The notes under the pieces: model-generated | What the model saw: only the letters and a program-made list of their open reading frames with translations | What the model was told of the DNA's origin: nothing | Databases searched by the model: none | Assembly (NCBI RefSeq): GCF_003696285.1 | Contig: NZ_RFFL01000001.1 | Location: 248,001 to 312,000, forward strand | Reading direction: 5' to 3' | Source: Stutzerimonas nitrititolerans | GTDB lineage: Bacteria; Pseudomonadota; Gammaproteobacteria; Pseudomonadales; Pseudomonadaceae | DNA length: 64,000 nt | In this document: piece after piece, positions 1 through 12,696 of the stretch | Layout of the letters: the number at the start of each line of letters is the position of its first letter | Position numbering within the stretch: position 1 is the first letter of the stretch | Program-made: the position numbers and the translations under genes

Positions 1-104
1 AGGGCGAGTGGGCGCGCGCCGCGTTACCGGCGCTGAGCCTGGTGCTGGTCGGCCTGCTGCCGGTCATCCTGCTGATCCGCCGCTCGGCGAAGCGGGTCGG
101 ATAG
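1..104 (+). CDS. ABC transporter permease, 3' end only
   Basis: The window opens inside this gene; 33 codons and a TAG stop remain. The visible tail is a hydrophobic helix (around LSLVLVGLLPVILLIRR) followed by basic residues, as expected for the last membrane segment and cytoplasmic end of a permease. In P. aeruginosa the gene upstream of gcvT is, from memory, the permease of an iron(III) ABC importer (PA5216), and tail plus position fit that. The assignment rests mainly on context because too little sequence is present to see a transport motif. Confidence 0.5.
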   Translation, partial: GEWARAALPALSLVLVGLLPVILLIRRSAKRVG

Positions 105-161
105 GCGACCCGCACGAGAGTCGGAGGCGAGCGCAGCTTGTCTCCTTTCGCGCACCGCGCC

Positions 162-190
162 GTGACCGGATTCACCCTTGGAGCTACAAT
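162..190 (+). promoter_or_regulatory. Candidate sigma-70 promoter of gcvT
   Basis: A -35-like GTGACC at 162-167 and a -10-like TACAAT at 185-190 are separated by 17 bp. Transcription would start near 197 and run into an 8-bp inverted repeat (AAAAGTCG at 202-209, CGACTTTT at 227-234) in the leader before the gcvT ribosome site. I see no glycine riboswitch fold in this leader. Confidence 0.4.
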
Positions 191-283
191 GCGCGCCATT
201 CAAAAGTCGCATGTTCCCGCTGGAGTCGACTTTTATAGGCTTCACCTCTGCCGCTTCGGCGACCTGCCCGGAAGGAGAAACCC

Positions 284-1366
284 ATGGGTCAGCGCACCCC
301 CCTCTATGACCAGCATCTCGCGCTTGGTGCAAAAATGGTTGATTTCGGCGGCTGGGACATGCCGCTGCACTATGGCTCGCAGGTAGAAGAACACCATCAG
401 GTAAGGCGCGATTGCGGCGTCTTCGATGTTTCGCACATGACCGTCGTCGATGTGGCCGGTGCCCAGGCCAAGGCCTATCTGCAGCGTCTGCTGGCCAACG
501 ATGTGGCGCGCCTGGCGCAGGTGGGCAAGGCGCTCTATAGCGCGATGCTGAACGAGCAGGGGGGCGTGATCGACGATTTGATCGTCTACGTGACCGATGA
601 GGGTTACCGCCTGGTGGTCAATGCCAGCACCCGGGACAAGGATCTTGCCTGGATGCGGGCGCAGGCGTCGGGGTTCGAGGTGCGGATCGACGAGCGCGCG
701 GACCTGGCGATGCTCGCCATCCAGGGACCGCAGGCGCGGACCCGGATGATGGATCTCGTTACCCAGCCCCGCGCTGCACTCATTCAGGAGCTGAAACCCT
801 TTCAGGGCCTGGCGGCTGGCGACTGGTTCATCGGGCGCACCGGTTACACCGGCGAGGATGGGTTGGAAATCATCCTGCCGGCCGAGCAGGCCCCGGACTT
901 CTTCAGCGAACTGGTGGGCGCAGGCATTTCCCCCATCGGTCTCGGCGCGCGCGACACCCTGCGGCTGGAGGCCGGGCTCAACCTGTACGGCCAGGACATG
1001 AACGAAGAGGTCTCGCCGCTGGCGGCGAACATGGGCTGGACCATCGCCTGGGAGCCCGCCGAGCGTGCCTTCGTTGGACGCGGTGCGCTGGAAGAGCAGC
1101 GCGAGAGGAGCGAGCAGCCCAAGCTGGTCGGCCTGGTCCTCGAGGAGCGCGGTGTGCTGCGGGCCCATCAGGTGGTACGGGTCAACGGTATCGGCGAAGG
1201 TGAGATCACCAGCGGCAGTTTTTCGCCTACGCTAGGGAAGTCCATCGCCCTGGCGCGTGTTCCCGCCAATACCGGGGAGCGCGCCGAGGTGGAAATCCGC
1301 AACAAGTGGTATCCCGTGCGTGTCGTGCAACCGACATTCGTGCGCCACGGCAAAGTACTGGTATAA
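284..1366 (+). CDS. gcvT: Aminomethyltransferase, glycine cleavage T protein
   Basis: The T protein takes the aminomethyl group from lipoylated GcvH and, with tetrahydrofolate, releases ammonia and forms 5,10-methylene-THF. The 360-residue product has the usual length. It starts with the family pattern [20 protein letters not shown], followed by the folate-binding GCV_T domain ([34 protein letters not shown]) and the C-terminal barrel domain ([20 protein letters not shown]). The start is fixed by a strong GGAAGGAG site 7-8 bp upstream. It is the first gene of gcvT-gcvH-gcvP. P. aeruginosa carries a second gcv set elsewhere, so this would be the gcvT1-type copy. Confidence 0.96.
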   Translation: MGQRTPLYDQHLALGAKMVDFGGWDMPLHYGSQVEEHHQVRRDCGVFDVSHMTVVDVAGAQAKAYLQRLLANDVARLAQVGKALYSAMLNEQGGVIDDLIVYVTDEGYRLVVNASTRDKDLAWMRAQASGFEVRIDERADLAMLAIQGPQARTRMMDLVTQPRAALIQELKPFQGLAAGDWFIGRTGYTGEDGLEIILPAEQAPDFFSELVGAGISPIGLGARDTLRLEAGLNLYGQDMNEEVSPLAANMGWTIAWEPAERAFVGRGALEEQRERSEQPKLVGLVLEERGVLRAHQVVRVNGIGEGEITSGSFSPTLGKSIALARVPANTGERAEVEIRNKWYPVRVVQPTFVRHGKVLV

Positions 1367-1430
1367 ATTCCCCGACTGCTTCGCGTGACAGCTTCGCGCG
1401 ACCTGCACCGATAGCCATGAGGACAGATGA

Positions 1431-1820
1431 ATGAGCGACCTACCCAGCGATCTGCGTTACGCCTCCAGCCACGAATGGGCCCGCCTGGAGGCCGATGGTA
1501 GCGTCAGTGTGGGGATTTCCGATCATGCCCAGCAGGCGCTGGGTGACGTGGTCTATGTCGAATTGCCGGAAGTCGGTCAGCAGTTGCAGGCCGGTCAGCA
1601 AGCTGGCGTGGTGGAGTCGGTCAAGGCTGCATCGGATATCTACGCGCCAGTGTCCGGCGAGGTCATCGCCGTCAACGAGCAGCTCGCGGACACCCCCGAG
1701 CTGGTCAACAACGAGCCTTACGGCAGCTGGTTCTTCCGTCTGCAGCCGAGCGACCCGGCGGAGCTGGACAAGCTGCTCAGTGCCGACGCCTACAAGGCTG
1801 TCTGCGACGCCGAAGCCTGA
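1431..1820 (+). CDS. gcvH: Glycine cleavage system H protein
   Basis: Small lipoyl carrier that shuttles the aminomethyl intermediate between GcvP, GcvT and lipoamide dehydrogenase. The 129 residues contain the H-protein signature [12 protein letters not shown] and the lipoylation loop [17 protein letters not shown], where Lys65 is the expected lipoylated residue. The C-terminal half ([10 protein letters not shown]) is also typical. It lies 64 bp after gcvT and is followed at once by a strong terminator-like hairpin, so gcvT-gcvH may form a separate transcript from gcvP. Confidence 0.96.
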   Translation: MSDLPSDLRYASSHEWARLEADGSVSVGISDHAQQALGDVVYVELPEVGQQLQAGQQAGVVESVKAASDIYAPVSGEVIAVNEQLADTPELVNNEPYGSWFFRLQPSDPAELDKLLSADAYKAVCDAEA

Positions 1821-1833
1821 TCGTTCATTCGAA

Positions 1834-1861
1834 AAGCCCCGCATAGCCGGGGCTTTTTTTA
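1834..1861 (+). terminator. Rho-independent terminator between gcvH and gcvP
   Basis: The stem AAGCCCC / GGGGCTT (1835-1854, 8-nt loop) is followed by seven T residues. It ends only about 17 bp before the gcvP start codon, so it could end the gcvTH transcript or attenuate read-through into gcvP. Confidence 0.8.
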
Positions 1862-1877
1862 TCGAGAATCGAATGCC

Positions 1878-4754
<2,877 letters not shown>

Positions 4755-4800
4755 GGCAGGCTTGACCTCGTGGGGTGGACCGCCACCCTACGATCTGACT

Positions 4801-4860
4801 CGTAGGGCCGAACTCGTTCGGCCTTGGGCGAGTTCGCGGCCGAATGAATTCGGCCCTACG
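4801..4860. repeat. Twin-hairpin palindromic element, copy A
   Basis: A 60-bp symmetrical unit that begins CGTAGGGCC and ends GGCCCTACG. Each half is itself a small palindrome: ggccgaactcgttcggcc and ggccgaatgaattcggcc, separated by a 14-bp spacer. A second near-complete copy is at 49246-49303 and half copies are near 31.2-31.7 and 36.76 kb. It sits between the converging ends of gcvP and engB, where it may act as a two-way transcription barrier. Confidence 0.85.
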
Positions 4861-4900
4861 CGATCGCTTTCACGCGGCAGCCCGCACTTTGTTTTCGCTT

Positions 4901-5539
4901 TCAGCTTTCGGCTTGTTCTTCGTCCAGCATGCCCAGCAGCTCGGCGAGCTTGAGCTGCGCCTCCTCCACGCCCTGGCGTTTGGGCGCGGAAAACAGCTGC
5001 ACGCTGATACCGTCGCCCCAGCCCTTGCGGATATCGCGCTGGATCGCCAGCAGGGCATTCTTCGCCGCGCCGAAGGCAAGCTTGTCGGACTTGGTCAGCA
5101 GGATGTGCAGCGGCATCTGGCTGGCGCTGGACCAGTCGAGCATCATCCGGTCGAACTCGGTCAGCGGATGGCGGATGTCCATCATCAGGAATACACCTGC
5201 CAGGCTTTCCCGGCTGCCGAGGTAGGCTTCCAGGTGACGTTGCCAGTGCTGTTTCAGTGGGATCGGCACCTTCGCATAGCCATAGCCGGGCAGGTCGACC
5301 AGGCGATGCTCGTCATCCAGGCGGAAGAAGTTCAGCAACTGGGTGCGGCCGGGGGTCTTCGACGTACGCGCCAGGTTGGCGTGGGTCAGGGTATTCAGCG
5401 CACTGGACTTGCCCGCGTTGGAACGGCCGGCGAAGGCGACTTCCAGGCCCTCGTCAGCCGGACACTGGTCGACCTTGGCCGCGCTGATCATGAAGGTGGC
5501 TTGCTGGCAGAGGCCGAGAATCGGGTTTTTCGGGAGCAT
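4901..5539 (-). CDS. engB: Ribosome biogenesis GTP-binding protein EngB (YsxC/YihA)
   Basis: Small essential GTPase needed for 50S subunit assembly. The G1 loop [16 protein letters not shown], the switch/G2 area [14 protein letters not shown]3 [10 protein letters not shown] and G4 TKSD are all present in order. The reading frame stays open a further 87 codons upstream, but family members begin just before the helix [16 protein letters not shown], so the ATG at 5539 is chosen (212 residues). It is transcribed divergently from cytochrome c4, the arrangement known in P. aeruginosa. Confidence 0.93.
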   Translation of the reverse strand: MLPKNPILGLCQQATFMISAAKVDQCPADEGLEVAFAGRSNAGKSSALNTLTHANLARTSKTPGRTQLLNFFRLDDEHRLVDLPGYGYAKVPIPLKQHWQRHLEAYLGSRESLAGVFLMMDIRHPLTEFDRMMLDWSSASQMPLHILLTKSDKLAFGAAKNALLAIQRDIRKGWGDGISVQLFSAPKRQGVEEAQLKLAELLGMLDEEQAES

Positions 5540-5641
5540 GATGGTTCCGGTGGGGCGCTGGGGCTGCAGCATCTTGTCATAGCGACGAAACGTCACACGG
5601 GGCGCGATGCGGCAATGGTTCATTTCCGTTTCACGGTCGCC

Positions 5642-5651
5642 AGTATATAAT
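5642..5651. promoter_or_regulatory. Overlapping divergent -10 elements, engB / cytochrome c4
   Basis: AGTATATAAT at 5642-5651 contains TATAAT reading right and, on the other strand, TATACT reading left. It lies in the 299-bp gap between engB and the cytochrome gene, about 100 bp from engB and 190 bp from the cytochrome start. No good -35 hexamer was found on either strand, so this is a weak call. Confidence 0.3.
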
Positions 5652-5838
5652 GCCGCAGATTTTGTGTGCGCTTTGGTCTGAAATGAGCGTCCTGACTCCA
5701 GTGTTTCAGCTCTTTCGGGAGGGACTGCCGTCTTTCCAGCCGATACTGCCATGCAAGCATAACGAGCGCGCCGTAGCCCGAGCTGCCGGCGGCCGAACAA
5801 GTTTCCCTTTAAACCCTTAGCCGTAGTTGGATGAGCTG

Positions 5839-6471
5839 ATGAACAAAGTACTCGTGAGTCTGCTGTTGACCCTTGGCATCACCGGTATGGCCCACGCGGC
5901 TGGAGACGCCGAAGCCGGTCAGAGCAAAGTTGCAGTTTGTGGAGCCTGCCACGGCGCCGATGGCAACAGCCCGGCACCGAACTTCCCCAAACTTGCCGGA
6001 CAGGGCGAGGCCTATTTGCTCAAGCAGATGAAGGACATCAAGGCCGGCAGCACGCCCGGTGCTCCCGAAGGCGTAGGTCGCAAGGTGCTGGAAATGACCG
6101 GCATGCTCGACCCCTACAGCGACCAGGACCTGGAAGATATCGCCGCCTACTTCTCCAGCCAGAAGGTCACGATCGGCATGGCCGATCCGGCCCTGGTCGA
6201 ACTGGGTGAAAGTCTCTACCGCGGCGGCAAGCTGGAACTGGGCATGCCGGCCTGCACCGGTTGCCATGCGCCGAACGGCGTAGGCATCGAGCTTGCTGCG
6301 TTCCCCCACCTGGGTGGCCAGCATGCGACCTATACCGCCAAGCAGCTGACCGATTTCCGTGAGGGCAATCGCACCAACGACGGAGAGGTGGCGATCATGC
6401 GGACCATCGCTTCCAAGCTCAGCAACAAGGACATCGAAGCGCTGGCCAGCTATATCCAGGGCCTGCACTGA
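5839..6471 (+). CDS. cc4: Dihaem cytochrome c4
   Basis: Periplasmic membrane-associated electron carrier that can feed terminal oxidases. The 210-residue product has a signal peptide ([20 protein letters not shown]) and two haem c attachment sites, CGACH about residue 34 and CTGCH in the second half, giving the classical two-domain layout. Distal methionine ligands are likely in MTGM and MRTI. A TTG four codons upstream would extend the frame, but the ATG at 5839 gives a clean signal peptide. A terminator follows directly, and dsbA lies downstream, as in P. aeruginosa. Confidence 0.93.
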   Translation: MNKVLVSLLLTLGITGMAHAAGDAEAGQSKVAVCGACHGADGNSPAPNFPKLAGQGEAYLLKQMKDIKAGSTPGAPEGVGRKVLEMTGMLDPYSDQDLEDIAAYFSSQKVTIGMADPALVELGESLYRGGKLELGMPACTGCHAPNGVGIELAAFPHLGGQHATYTAKQLTDFREGNRTNDGEVAIMRTIASKLSNKDIEALASYIQGLH

Positions 6472-6497
6472 CAGCGGTTTCGACCCGTCTGTGAAGA

Positions 6498-6533
6498 AGG
6501 GCGTTCAAGCTTGAAGCTGAACGCCCTTTTTTT
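6498..6533 (+). terminator. Rho-independent terminator after cytochrome c4
   Basis: The inverted repeat GGGCGTTCAAGCTT / GAAGCTGAACGCCC (6499-6526) is followed by a run of seven T residues. It separates the cytochrome transcript from dsbA. Confidence 0.8.
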
Positions 6534-6658
6534 GCGCCCGGCGCGGCTACAATGGACGTCAAGATATTGAAAAGGCGGCGCAAAGCGCTGGCGAGCGAGG
6601 CGGATTTGCTGCAGCCTGTGCCGCTGTTGGTCAGTCGTTCATAGTCAAGGGAGTCACC

Positions 6659-7288
6659 ATGCGTAAATTCATGCTCAGTGCCATCATCGTTACCGCCAGC
6701 CTGTTCGGCCTGTCGGTCCAGGCGGCAGAGTTCCAGGCCGGCAAGGAATACGTCGAATTGAAGGCGCCGGTGCCGGTGGCTGATCCGAGCAAGATCGAGG
6801 TGGTGGAGCTGTTCTGGTACGGCTGCCCGCATTGCTACCAGTTCGAACCGATCATCAACCCATGGGTCGAGCAGTTGCCTGACGACGTGGATTTCAAGCG
6901 CATTCCTGCCATGTTCGGCGGTGCCTGGAACCTGCACGGACAGCTGTTCCTGACTCTGGAATCGATGAACGTCGAGCAATCGGTGCATGATGCCGTGTTC
7001 AACGCCTATCACAATCAGGGCAATAAGTTGGAAACGCCGGAGAAGATGGCTGATCTGGTCGCCAGCAACGGCGTCGATCGCGAGGCGTTCCTCAAGGCCT
7101 TCAACTCCTTCGGCGTGAAGAGCCGTGCCGAACAGGCCAAGAAGCTCGGCATGGCCTACCAGATCACCGGCGTGCCGGTGATGGTCGTCAATGGCAAGTA
7201 CCGTTTCGACATCGGCTCGGCCGGTGGTCCGCAGCGTGCGCTGGAAGTCGCCGACTTCCTCATCGAAAAAGAACGCGCTGCCCGGTAA
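6659..7288 (+). CDS. dsbA: Thiol:disulfide interchange protein DsbA
   Basis: Periplasmic oxidase that introduces disulfide bonds into secreted proteins and is reoxidised by DsbB. A signal peptide of about 22 residues (ending LSVQA) is followed by a thioredoxin-fold domain. The active site is CPHC at residues 56-59 in the context FWYGCPHCYQFEP, and the cis-proline loop is TGVPVMVVNGKY. Its 209 residues match the Pseudomonas family. The EEP-family gene follows after 6 bp, suggesting cotranscription. Confidence 0.95.
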   Translation: MRKFMLSAIIVTASLFGLSVQAAEFQAGKEYVELKAPVPVADPSKIEVVELFWYGCPHCYQFEPIINPWVEQLPDDVDFKRIPAMFGGAWNLHGQLFLTLESMNVEQSVHDAVFNAYHNQGNKLETPEKMADLVASNGVDREAFLKAFNSFGVKSRAEQAKKLGMAYQITGVPVMVVNGKYRFDIGSAGGPQRALEVADFLIEKERAAR

Positions 7289-7294
7289 GCGGCC

Positions 7295-8167
7295 ATGCTG
7301 CGCCGCTGGAGTTCGCCGCGCCTGGCAGGCCCTTGCCAGGCGCAGGTCAACGCCCATTGCCTGACGTCGAGCGGATTGCCGGCCGATGGCCGCCTGCGTC
7401 TGCTCAGCTTCAACATCCAGGTGGGCATCAGCACCGAGCGTTACCATCACTACCTGACCCGTAGCTGGCAACATCTGCTGCCGCATGCGGGGCGCGCCGG
7501 CAACCTCCAGCGCATCGGCAAGCTGCTCGACGGTTACGATCTGGTCGCCCTGCAGGAAGCCGATGGCGGCAGCATGCGCTCCGGCTACGTCAATCAGGTC
7601 GAGCATCTGGCCCAGCTCGGCGCCTTCCCCTACTGGTATCAGCAGCTCAACCGCAACCTGGGCCGGTTCGCCCAGCACAGCAACGGTGTGCTAAGCCGGC
7701 TCGAACCTCAGGCGCTGGAAGATCATCCGCTACCGGGGCCATCCGGGCGCGGCGCCATACTGATGCGCTTCGGCGAGGGAGAAGATGCGCTGGTGGTAGT
7801 GATGATGCACCTGGCGCTGGGCGGCGGTACACGCAGTCGACAACTGGCCTACATTCGCGAGCTGATCGGCGGCTACCGTCATCAGGTGCTGATGGGCGAT
7901 ATGAATACCCATGCCAGCGACCTGCTGGAAAACTCGCCGCTGCGCGACCTCGGCCTGCTGGCGCCGCAGATCGAGGCGACCTTCCCCAGCTGGCGGCCGC
8001 AGCGCTGCCTCGATCACATTCTGCTGAGCCCCAGCCTGGCGCTGGAGCGGGTCGATGTGCTGTCGCAGGCGGCGATTTCCGATCACCTGCCGGTGGCCGT
8101 CGAGATCCGTCTGCCCGACGCGCTGCACGGCGATGCGATGCCGGTAGTCACCGGCGGGACGCCATGA
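7295..8167 (+). CDS. Endonuclease/exonuclease/phosphatase family protein
   Basis: A 290-residue member of the EEP (DNase I-like) superfamily, metal-dependent phosphodiesterases. The visible catalytic blocks are RLLSFNIQVG, LQEADGG (metal-binding Glu), GDMNTHASD and the C-terminal SDHLPVAVEI (general-base His). Its substrate cannot be told; family members cleave nucleic acids, lipids or phosphoesters. There is no obvious signal peptide. It is squeezed between dsbA (6 bp) and the GGDEF gene (ATGA overlap). The equivalent P. aeruginosa gene is, from memory, PA5488. Confidence 0.8.
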   Translation: MLRRWSSPRLAGPCQAQVNAHCLTSSGLPADGRLRLLSFNIQVGISTERYHHYLTRSWQHLLPHAGRAGNLQRIGKLLDGYDLVALQEADGGSMRSGYVNQVEHLAQLGAFPYWYQQLNRNLGRFAQHSNGVLSRLEPQALEDHPLPGPSGRGAILMRFGEGEDALVVVMMHLALGGGTRSRQLAYIRELIGGYRHQVLMGDMNTHASDLLENSPLRDLGLLAPQIEATFPSWRPQRCLDHILLSPSLALERVDVLSQAAISDHLPVAVEIRLPDALHGDAMPVVTGGTP

Positions 8168-10014
8168 GCCAGACGGAAGCCCAGCGCTGGAAGGAAAAGT
8201 ACCTGCAGGCGCTGGAACGGCAGGAGCAGCTCGAGGAGCGCTGGGAGGCACGCCTGGACCTGTTGCGCCGCAGCCTGGTGCGCAGCAGTTTCGCCGTCGA
8301 GGGCGGCGATCCGGCGGTCGAGCGCTGCATGCAGCAACTGCGTGCGGTACTGCGCGAGGGCGATCTCGACGATGGCTTGAGTGCCCTGGTGCCGCGCCTG
8401 GAAAGCGCCGTGCTGAATGGAGAGCGTGAGCGCCACGAGCGTGTCGCCCGACTGATCGGCGCGCTGCAGCGCCTGGTTGAACAACTGCTCGCCCTGACGC
8501 CGCCCAACGAGGTGCGCAAATCACTGAAGCGTTATGCCAGGCAGGCTGAAAAGCGCGCCGCCCAGGCGAGCGAGCTGCCGGCGTTGCTCGGTGAGCTGGC
8601 CGGGCTGCAGGCGCAGACGCTGGCCGTTCAGGATTCGTCCGAGAAACGTGCGGATGGTCTGTTGCAGCGCCTGTTCGGCCATGGTCAGCGAACGCTGGCC
8701 GAACAGGTGGCCGAGGCGCCTGTCCCGCAGGTGGCGGAGCCGCATGCGGAAAGGACCGAAACGGCTCAGGTCGTTTGCGCCACAACGAGGCGAGACGATT
8801 TCGACTGGTCGCTGCTGCTCGACCAGTTGCCGATGCCTGCGGCCCTGTTCGATGAGCCCGAACCGGCCGCGCCGCAGGAAGCCGAGGAGCAGCCGGCTGC
8901 AGACGCGGCGCCCGACGAAGACCGTTATGCGCTGCCGATGATGTCCGAACAGGCGTACAGCGCGATCGCCGAGCATGTCCAGGCCACCCTGTTCGGCCTG
9001 CTCGACGATCTGCAGCTGCCCGAATCGCACGGGCCGCAGGCGGCTGCGCTTCGTGAAAGGGTCGAGCGGGGGCTCAACTGGTACGAGCTGGTCCCGGTAC
9101 TCGATGACCTGGCCGTGCTGATGCGTGCCGCCACCAGCGAGAGCCAGCGCGAGTTCGAGAACTATCTGCAGTCGCTCAATGAGCGCCTGTCGACGATGCA
9201 GGACAATCTGTCCGCCGCCCATGAGGGCGTCGCGCAGAGCCAGGAAGCGGCCCGGGTGCTCGACGACGAGCTGCGCCAGCATGTCGGTGGGCTGCGCCAC
9301 AGCGTGCTCGAGGCCAATGACCTGGCGAGCCTGAAACAGGCGGTGCGCACGCGCCTGGATGGGCTGCTGGCGACCGCCGACGCCTACCAGCAGCGACACA
9401 GCCAGCATGAAAGCCAGCTGGGTGAGCGCCTGCAGCAGCTCGTGGGGCGCGTGACGAGCCTCGAGCAGGCGGCCAGTGGCTTGCGTCAGCGTCTCGAAGA
9501 GCAGCGCCAGCTGGCCCTGGTCGATACGCTGACCGAGCTGCCGAACCGCGCCGCCTGGGACGAGCGTCTGGAAGTCGAAGTGGCGCGCTGGCAGCGCTAC
9601 GGCGGCGAACTGCTGCTGGCCGTGCTGGATGTCGATCATTTCAAGCGCATCAACGACGACTTCGGCCACCTCGCCGGTGATCGGGTGCTGAAGATCATCG
9701 CCGGTGAGTTGCGCAAACGGCTGCGCAAGACCGATTTCATCGCCCGCTTCGGCGGCGAGGAGTTCGCATTGCTGCTGCCCCATACGCCATTGCCGGAAGG
9801 CCTGCGGTTGCTGGATACGCTGCGCCAGGGCATCGAGCAGTGCCCGTTCCATTTCAAGGGCGAGCCCGTCACGGTGACGCTTTCGGGCGGTCTGGGCCGG
9901 TTCGCCGAGGGCGAAACGCTGGAGCAGGTCTTCGAGCGTGCCGATCACGCGCTCTATGCGGCCAAGGACGCCGGTCGCAATCGTATCGAGCTCGGCCTGA
10001 CCGAGCGGTTATAA
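8164..10014 (+). CDS. Diguanylate cyclase with long coiled-coil N-terminus
   Basis: Predicted c-di-GMP synthase of 616 residues. The C-terminal GGDEF domain has the active site RFGGEEF (GGEEF at 530-534) and an allosteric inhibitory site RKTD at 521-524, five residues upstream, so product feedback is expected. The first ~490 residues have no membrane segments and are rich in Glu, Gln, Leu and Arg, with a heptad-like stretch just before the cyclase (about 320-480), so dimerisation through a coiled coil is likely. The start overlaps the stop of the upstream gene by ATGA. The P. aeruginosa equivalent is, from memory, PA5487. Confidence 0.88.
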   Translation: MSQTEAQRWKEKYLQALERQEQLEERWEARLDLLRRSLVRSSFAVEGGDPAVERCMQQLRAVLREGDLDDGLSALVPRLESAVLNGERERHERVARLIGALQRLVEQLLALTPPNEVRKSLKRYARQAEKRAAQASELPALLGELAGLQAQTLAVQDSSEKRADGLLQRLFGHGQRTLAEQVAEAPVPQVAEPHAERTETAQVVCATTRRDDFDWSLLLDQLPMPAALFDEPEPAAPQEAEEQPAADAAPDEDRYALPMMSEQAYSAIAEHVQATLFGLLDDLQLPESHGPQAAALRERVERGLNWYELVPVLDDLAVLMRAATSESQREFENYLQSLNERLSTMQDNLSAAHEGVAQSQEAARVLDDELRQHVGGLRHSVLEANDLASLKQAVRTRLDGLLATADAYQQRHSQHESQLGERLQQLVGRVTSLEQAASGLRQRLEEQRQLALVDTLTELPNRAAWDERLEVEVARWQRYGGELLLAVLDVDHFKRINDDFGHLAGDRVLKIIAGELRKRLRKTDFIARFGGEEFALLLPHTPLPEGLRLLDTLRQGIEQCPFHFKGEPVTVTLSGGLGRFAEGETLEQVFERADHALYAAKDAGRNRIELGLTERL

Positions 10015-10107
10015 TCGCGCGTCCTGAAGCGCTTCCAGCGGAACGGCATGGCCATCGGCTGTTCGCCGTTTCGATGGTCGGCGCCCTACCAGCTGTCAAA
10101 GGTGTTC

Positions 10108-10884
10108 ATGAAAGCTGTAGTCCTCGTCGCCGTGGCGGCGCTGCTTGCCGGTTGTGCCGGCGGCCCCCGCATCGATAGTAGCCATACCTCGCTCGGCCAG
10201 GACAGCCGCGCGCAATTCATCGTCCTGCACTACACCTCCGCGGATCTGGCGCGTTCCCTGGAGCTCCTCGAGCAGGACCAGGTGAGCAGCCACTACCTGA
10301 TCGGCGAGTCGCCGCCGACCATCTATCGCCTGGTGGACGAGGATCGGCGTGCCTGGCATGCCGGTGAGAGCGAATGGCGCGGTCGCACCTGGCTCAACTC
10401 CAGCTCGATCGGTATCGAACTGGTCAATCCTGGCTATGTCGAGGGTCCCCAGGGGCGGCTCTGGTATCCCTATTCCGAGCAGCAGATCGATGCGCTGATC
10501 GAACTGCTCAAGGACATCATGGCGCGCCATGGGCTCGGGCCCGAGGCGATCGTCGGCCATAGCGATATCGCGCCGCAGCGCAAGGTCGATCCGGGGCCGC
10601 TGTTTCCCTGGAAGCGGCTGGCCGACGCCGGCCTGCTGCCCTGGCCGGATGCCGCCGAGGTGGCACGCCAGCAGGCGTCGTTCGCCATCGAGCTGCCCGA
10701 TGTCGCCTGGTTCCAGGACCAATTGCGCATGCAGGGCTACAAGGTGCCTCTGCATGGGCATCTGGACCTGGAGACACGCAACGTGATCGCCGCGTTTCAG
10801 ATGAAGTACCGTCCGACGCGCTTCGACGGCGAGCCCGATGCCCAGACCGCGGCGCTGCTGCAAACCTTGAATCAGGCTCGATAG
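10108..10884 (+). CDS. ampDh2: Lipoprotein N-acetylmuramoyl-L-alanine amidase AmpDh2-type
   Basis: Zinc amidase that removes the stem peptide from anhydro-muropeptides or murein in the periplasm. The protein starts MKAVVLVAVAALLAGC, a lipoprotein signal with lipobox LAGC, so it is probably anchored in the outer membrane. The amidase_2 domain shows the zinc ligands in FIVLHYTS and VGHSDIAPQRKVDPG and the WHAG motif. A C-terminal peptidoglycan-binding helix bundle (MQGYKVPLHGHLDLETR) follows. The frame extends 20 codons upstream, but the lipobox spacing fixes the ATG at 10108. It converges on kinB with a 28-bp gap, as ampDh2 does in P. aeruginosa. Confidence 0.9.
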   Translation: MKAVVLVAVAALLAGCAGGPRIDSSHTSLGQDSRAQFIVLHYTSADLARSLELLEQDQVSSHYLIGESPPTIYRLVDEDRRAWHAGESEWRGRTWLNSSSIGIELVNPGYVEGPQGRLWYPYSEQQIDALIELLKDIMARHGLGPEAIVGHSDIAPQRKVDPGPLFPWKRLADAGLLPWPDAAEVARQQASFAIELPDVAWFQDQLRMQGYKVPLHGHLDLETRNVIAAFQMKYRPTRFDGEPDAQTAALLQTLNQAR

Positions 10885-10912
10885 AAGGCTGGCAGCAGCT
10901 GCGGGTCGCTTC

Positions 10913-12696
10913 TCAGATCGGCAGGGCCACGTAGAAGATGGTGCCGTGGCCGATCCGCGAATGCACGCCGATGCGACCACCATGCAGCTGGGTGATTTCC
11001 TTGCAGAGCGCCAGCCCCAGTCCGGCGCCGCCGCGCCGCCGGCCGATCTGCACGAAGGGCTCGAAGATCCGCGCCTGCTGGGAGTAGGGAATGCCCTCGC
11101 CGTTGTCCTCGACGCTGATGATCACCCGTTCGCCATGGTGGCGGGCGAGCAGGCGAATCTCGCCCCCTGGCTGCGTATGGCGCAAGGCATTGCTGAGCAG
11201 GTTGTCCAGCACCCGGTCCATCTGCTGGCGATCGAGCAGCAGCGTCGGCAAGGCCGATTGCAGCTCCAGCGTCAGTTCGATGTCGCTCTCCTGCGCCTCC
11301 TCGTGGAAGCGCTCGCGCGCCTGCTCGAGCAGTTCGGGAATGTCGCAGGGAACGCGTTCCAGTTTCTGCTGGCCGCTCTGGTAGCGCGAGAAATTGAGCA
11401 GGTCGTTGATCAGCGTGACCAGCCGCTGCATCTCCTCGTGAACCGTGCTGAACAGGTCGGCTTCACGGCTGTTTTCCGGATAATGGGTGCGCTCGCGCAG
11501 CAGGCTGAAGGCCATCTGCATGCCGGTTACCGGGGTGCGCAGTTCATGGGAGGCGCGCAGCACGAACTCGTTGCGCACGCGCTCGAAGGTGCGCTGGTCG
11601 GTGACGTCGTGCAGCACCATCACCGCGCCGCTGATGCGACCGTCGTGGTGGCTCACGGGGCTCATGCGCCAGGCCAGCAGGCGCCGCTCGCCGTCGGCTT
11701 CGATCACCAGATCCTCGGGCGGGCCGGACAGCGATCTGTCGTCGAGCACCTGGCGCGCGGCTTCGTCCAGCTCGGGATAGCCGAGCGCCTGGCCGAGAGT
11801 CGAGCCCAGGTGTTCGGTCTCCCAGGCCAGCTGGCGCTGGGCAACCGGATTGGCGTGCTCGAGCCGCCCCTGGCGGTCGACGATCAGCAGGCCGTCGTCG
11901 ATGCTGTCGAGCAGCGCCTGCAACCGTTGCTGCCCGTTGACCAGCGCCTCGACGTTGGTCTGCTTGAAGCGATGCAGCGCCTGGGACATCAGGCCGAAAC
12001 GGTGGATCAGCGAAGACAGCTCTGCGATCGGCGAGCGCGGCAGGGCAATGTCGAAATCACCGCGGCCGATCTGATCGGCAACGCCGGCGAGCCGCTCGAT
12101 GGGTTCGCCGAAGCGGCGTGCGAAGCTGTGTGCCGTGATGAAGCCGATCAGCAGCACCGCGATACCGGTCAGCCCGAGCAGGCCCGCCAGCAATTGTGCG
12201 CGCTCGCGGCTGCGGATCTCGGTATCCCGGATCTGGTCGTAGGCGCTCTGCTGCATCTCCACCATCAGCTCGCGCACGTAATTGAAGGACTGGCTCAGCG
12301 CGTTGTCTTCGAGCAGGGTCCACTGCAGGTTGTTCGGCATCTGCAGTTCATTGAGGAATGCCGCGTAGGCATTGCCGATGGTCTGGAAAGCCTGCCGATC
12401 CGCTTCGTTCGCGGACCCGGCGATGCCTTTGGCGAGAGCGGTCTGGAACACTTCGCGCGACTGGGCCAGCGCCTCGCTGTCGCGGTTTTCCCTGAGGAGA
12501 ATCAGCAGGTGGTTGCCCAGGGCCTGGCGCAGTTGCTGGTTGACCTCGATGATGCCGAAATTGTCCTTGATCAGGGTTTCCTGGCTTTTTGCCATCTGCA
12601 TGACGCTGACCAGGGCCAGCGACAACCCCAGCAGGGCGACGGTCATCAGCGCCGAGAACCCCAGGAAAAGACGGGTTCTCAGCTTCATCTGGAATT

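Noticed and set aside
105-283. Glycine riboswitch before gcvT
   Set aside because: The leader has an 8-bp stem but not the conserved glycine aptamer core; a sigma-70 promoter alone explains the region.
4901-5800. EngB with an 87-residue N-terminal extension
   Set aside because: The extension is not family-like and runs through the divergent promoter region; the ATG at 5539 gives normal length.
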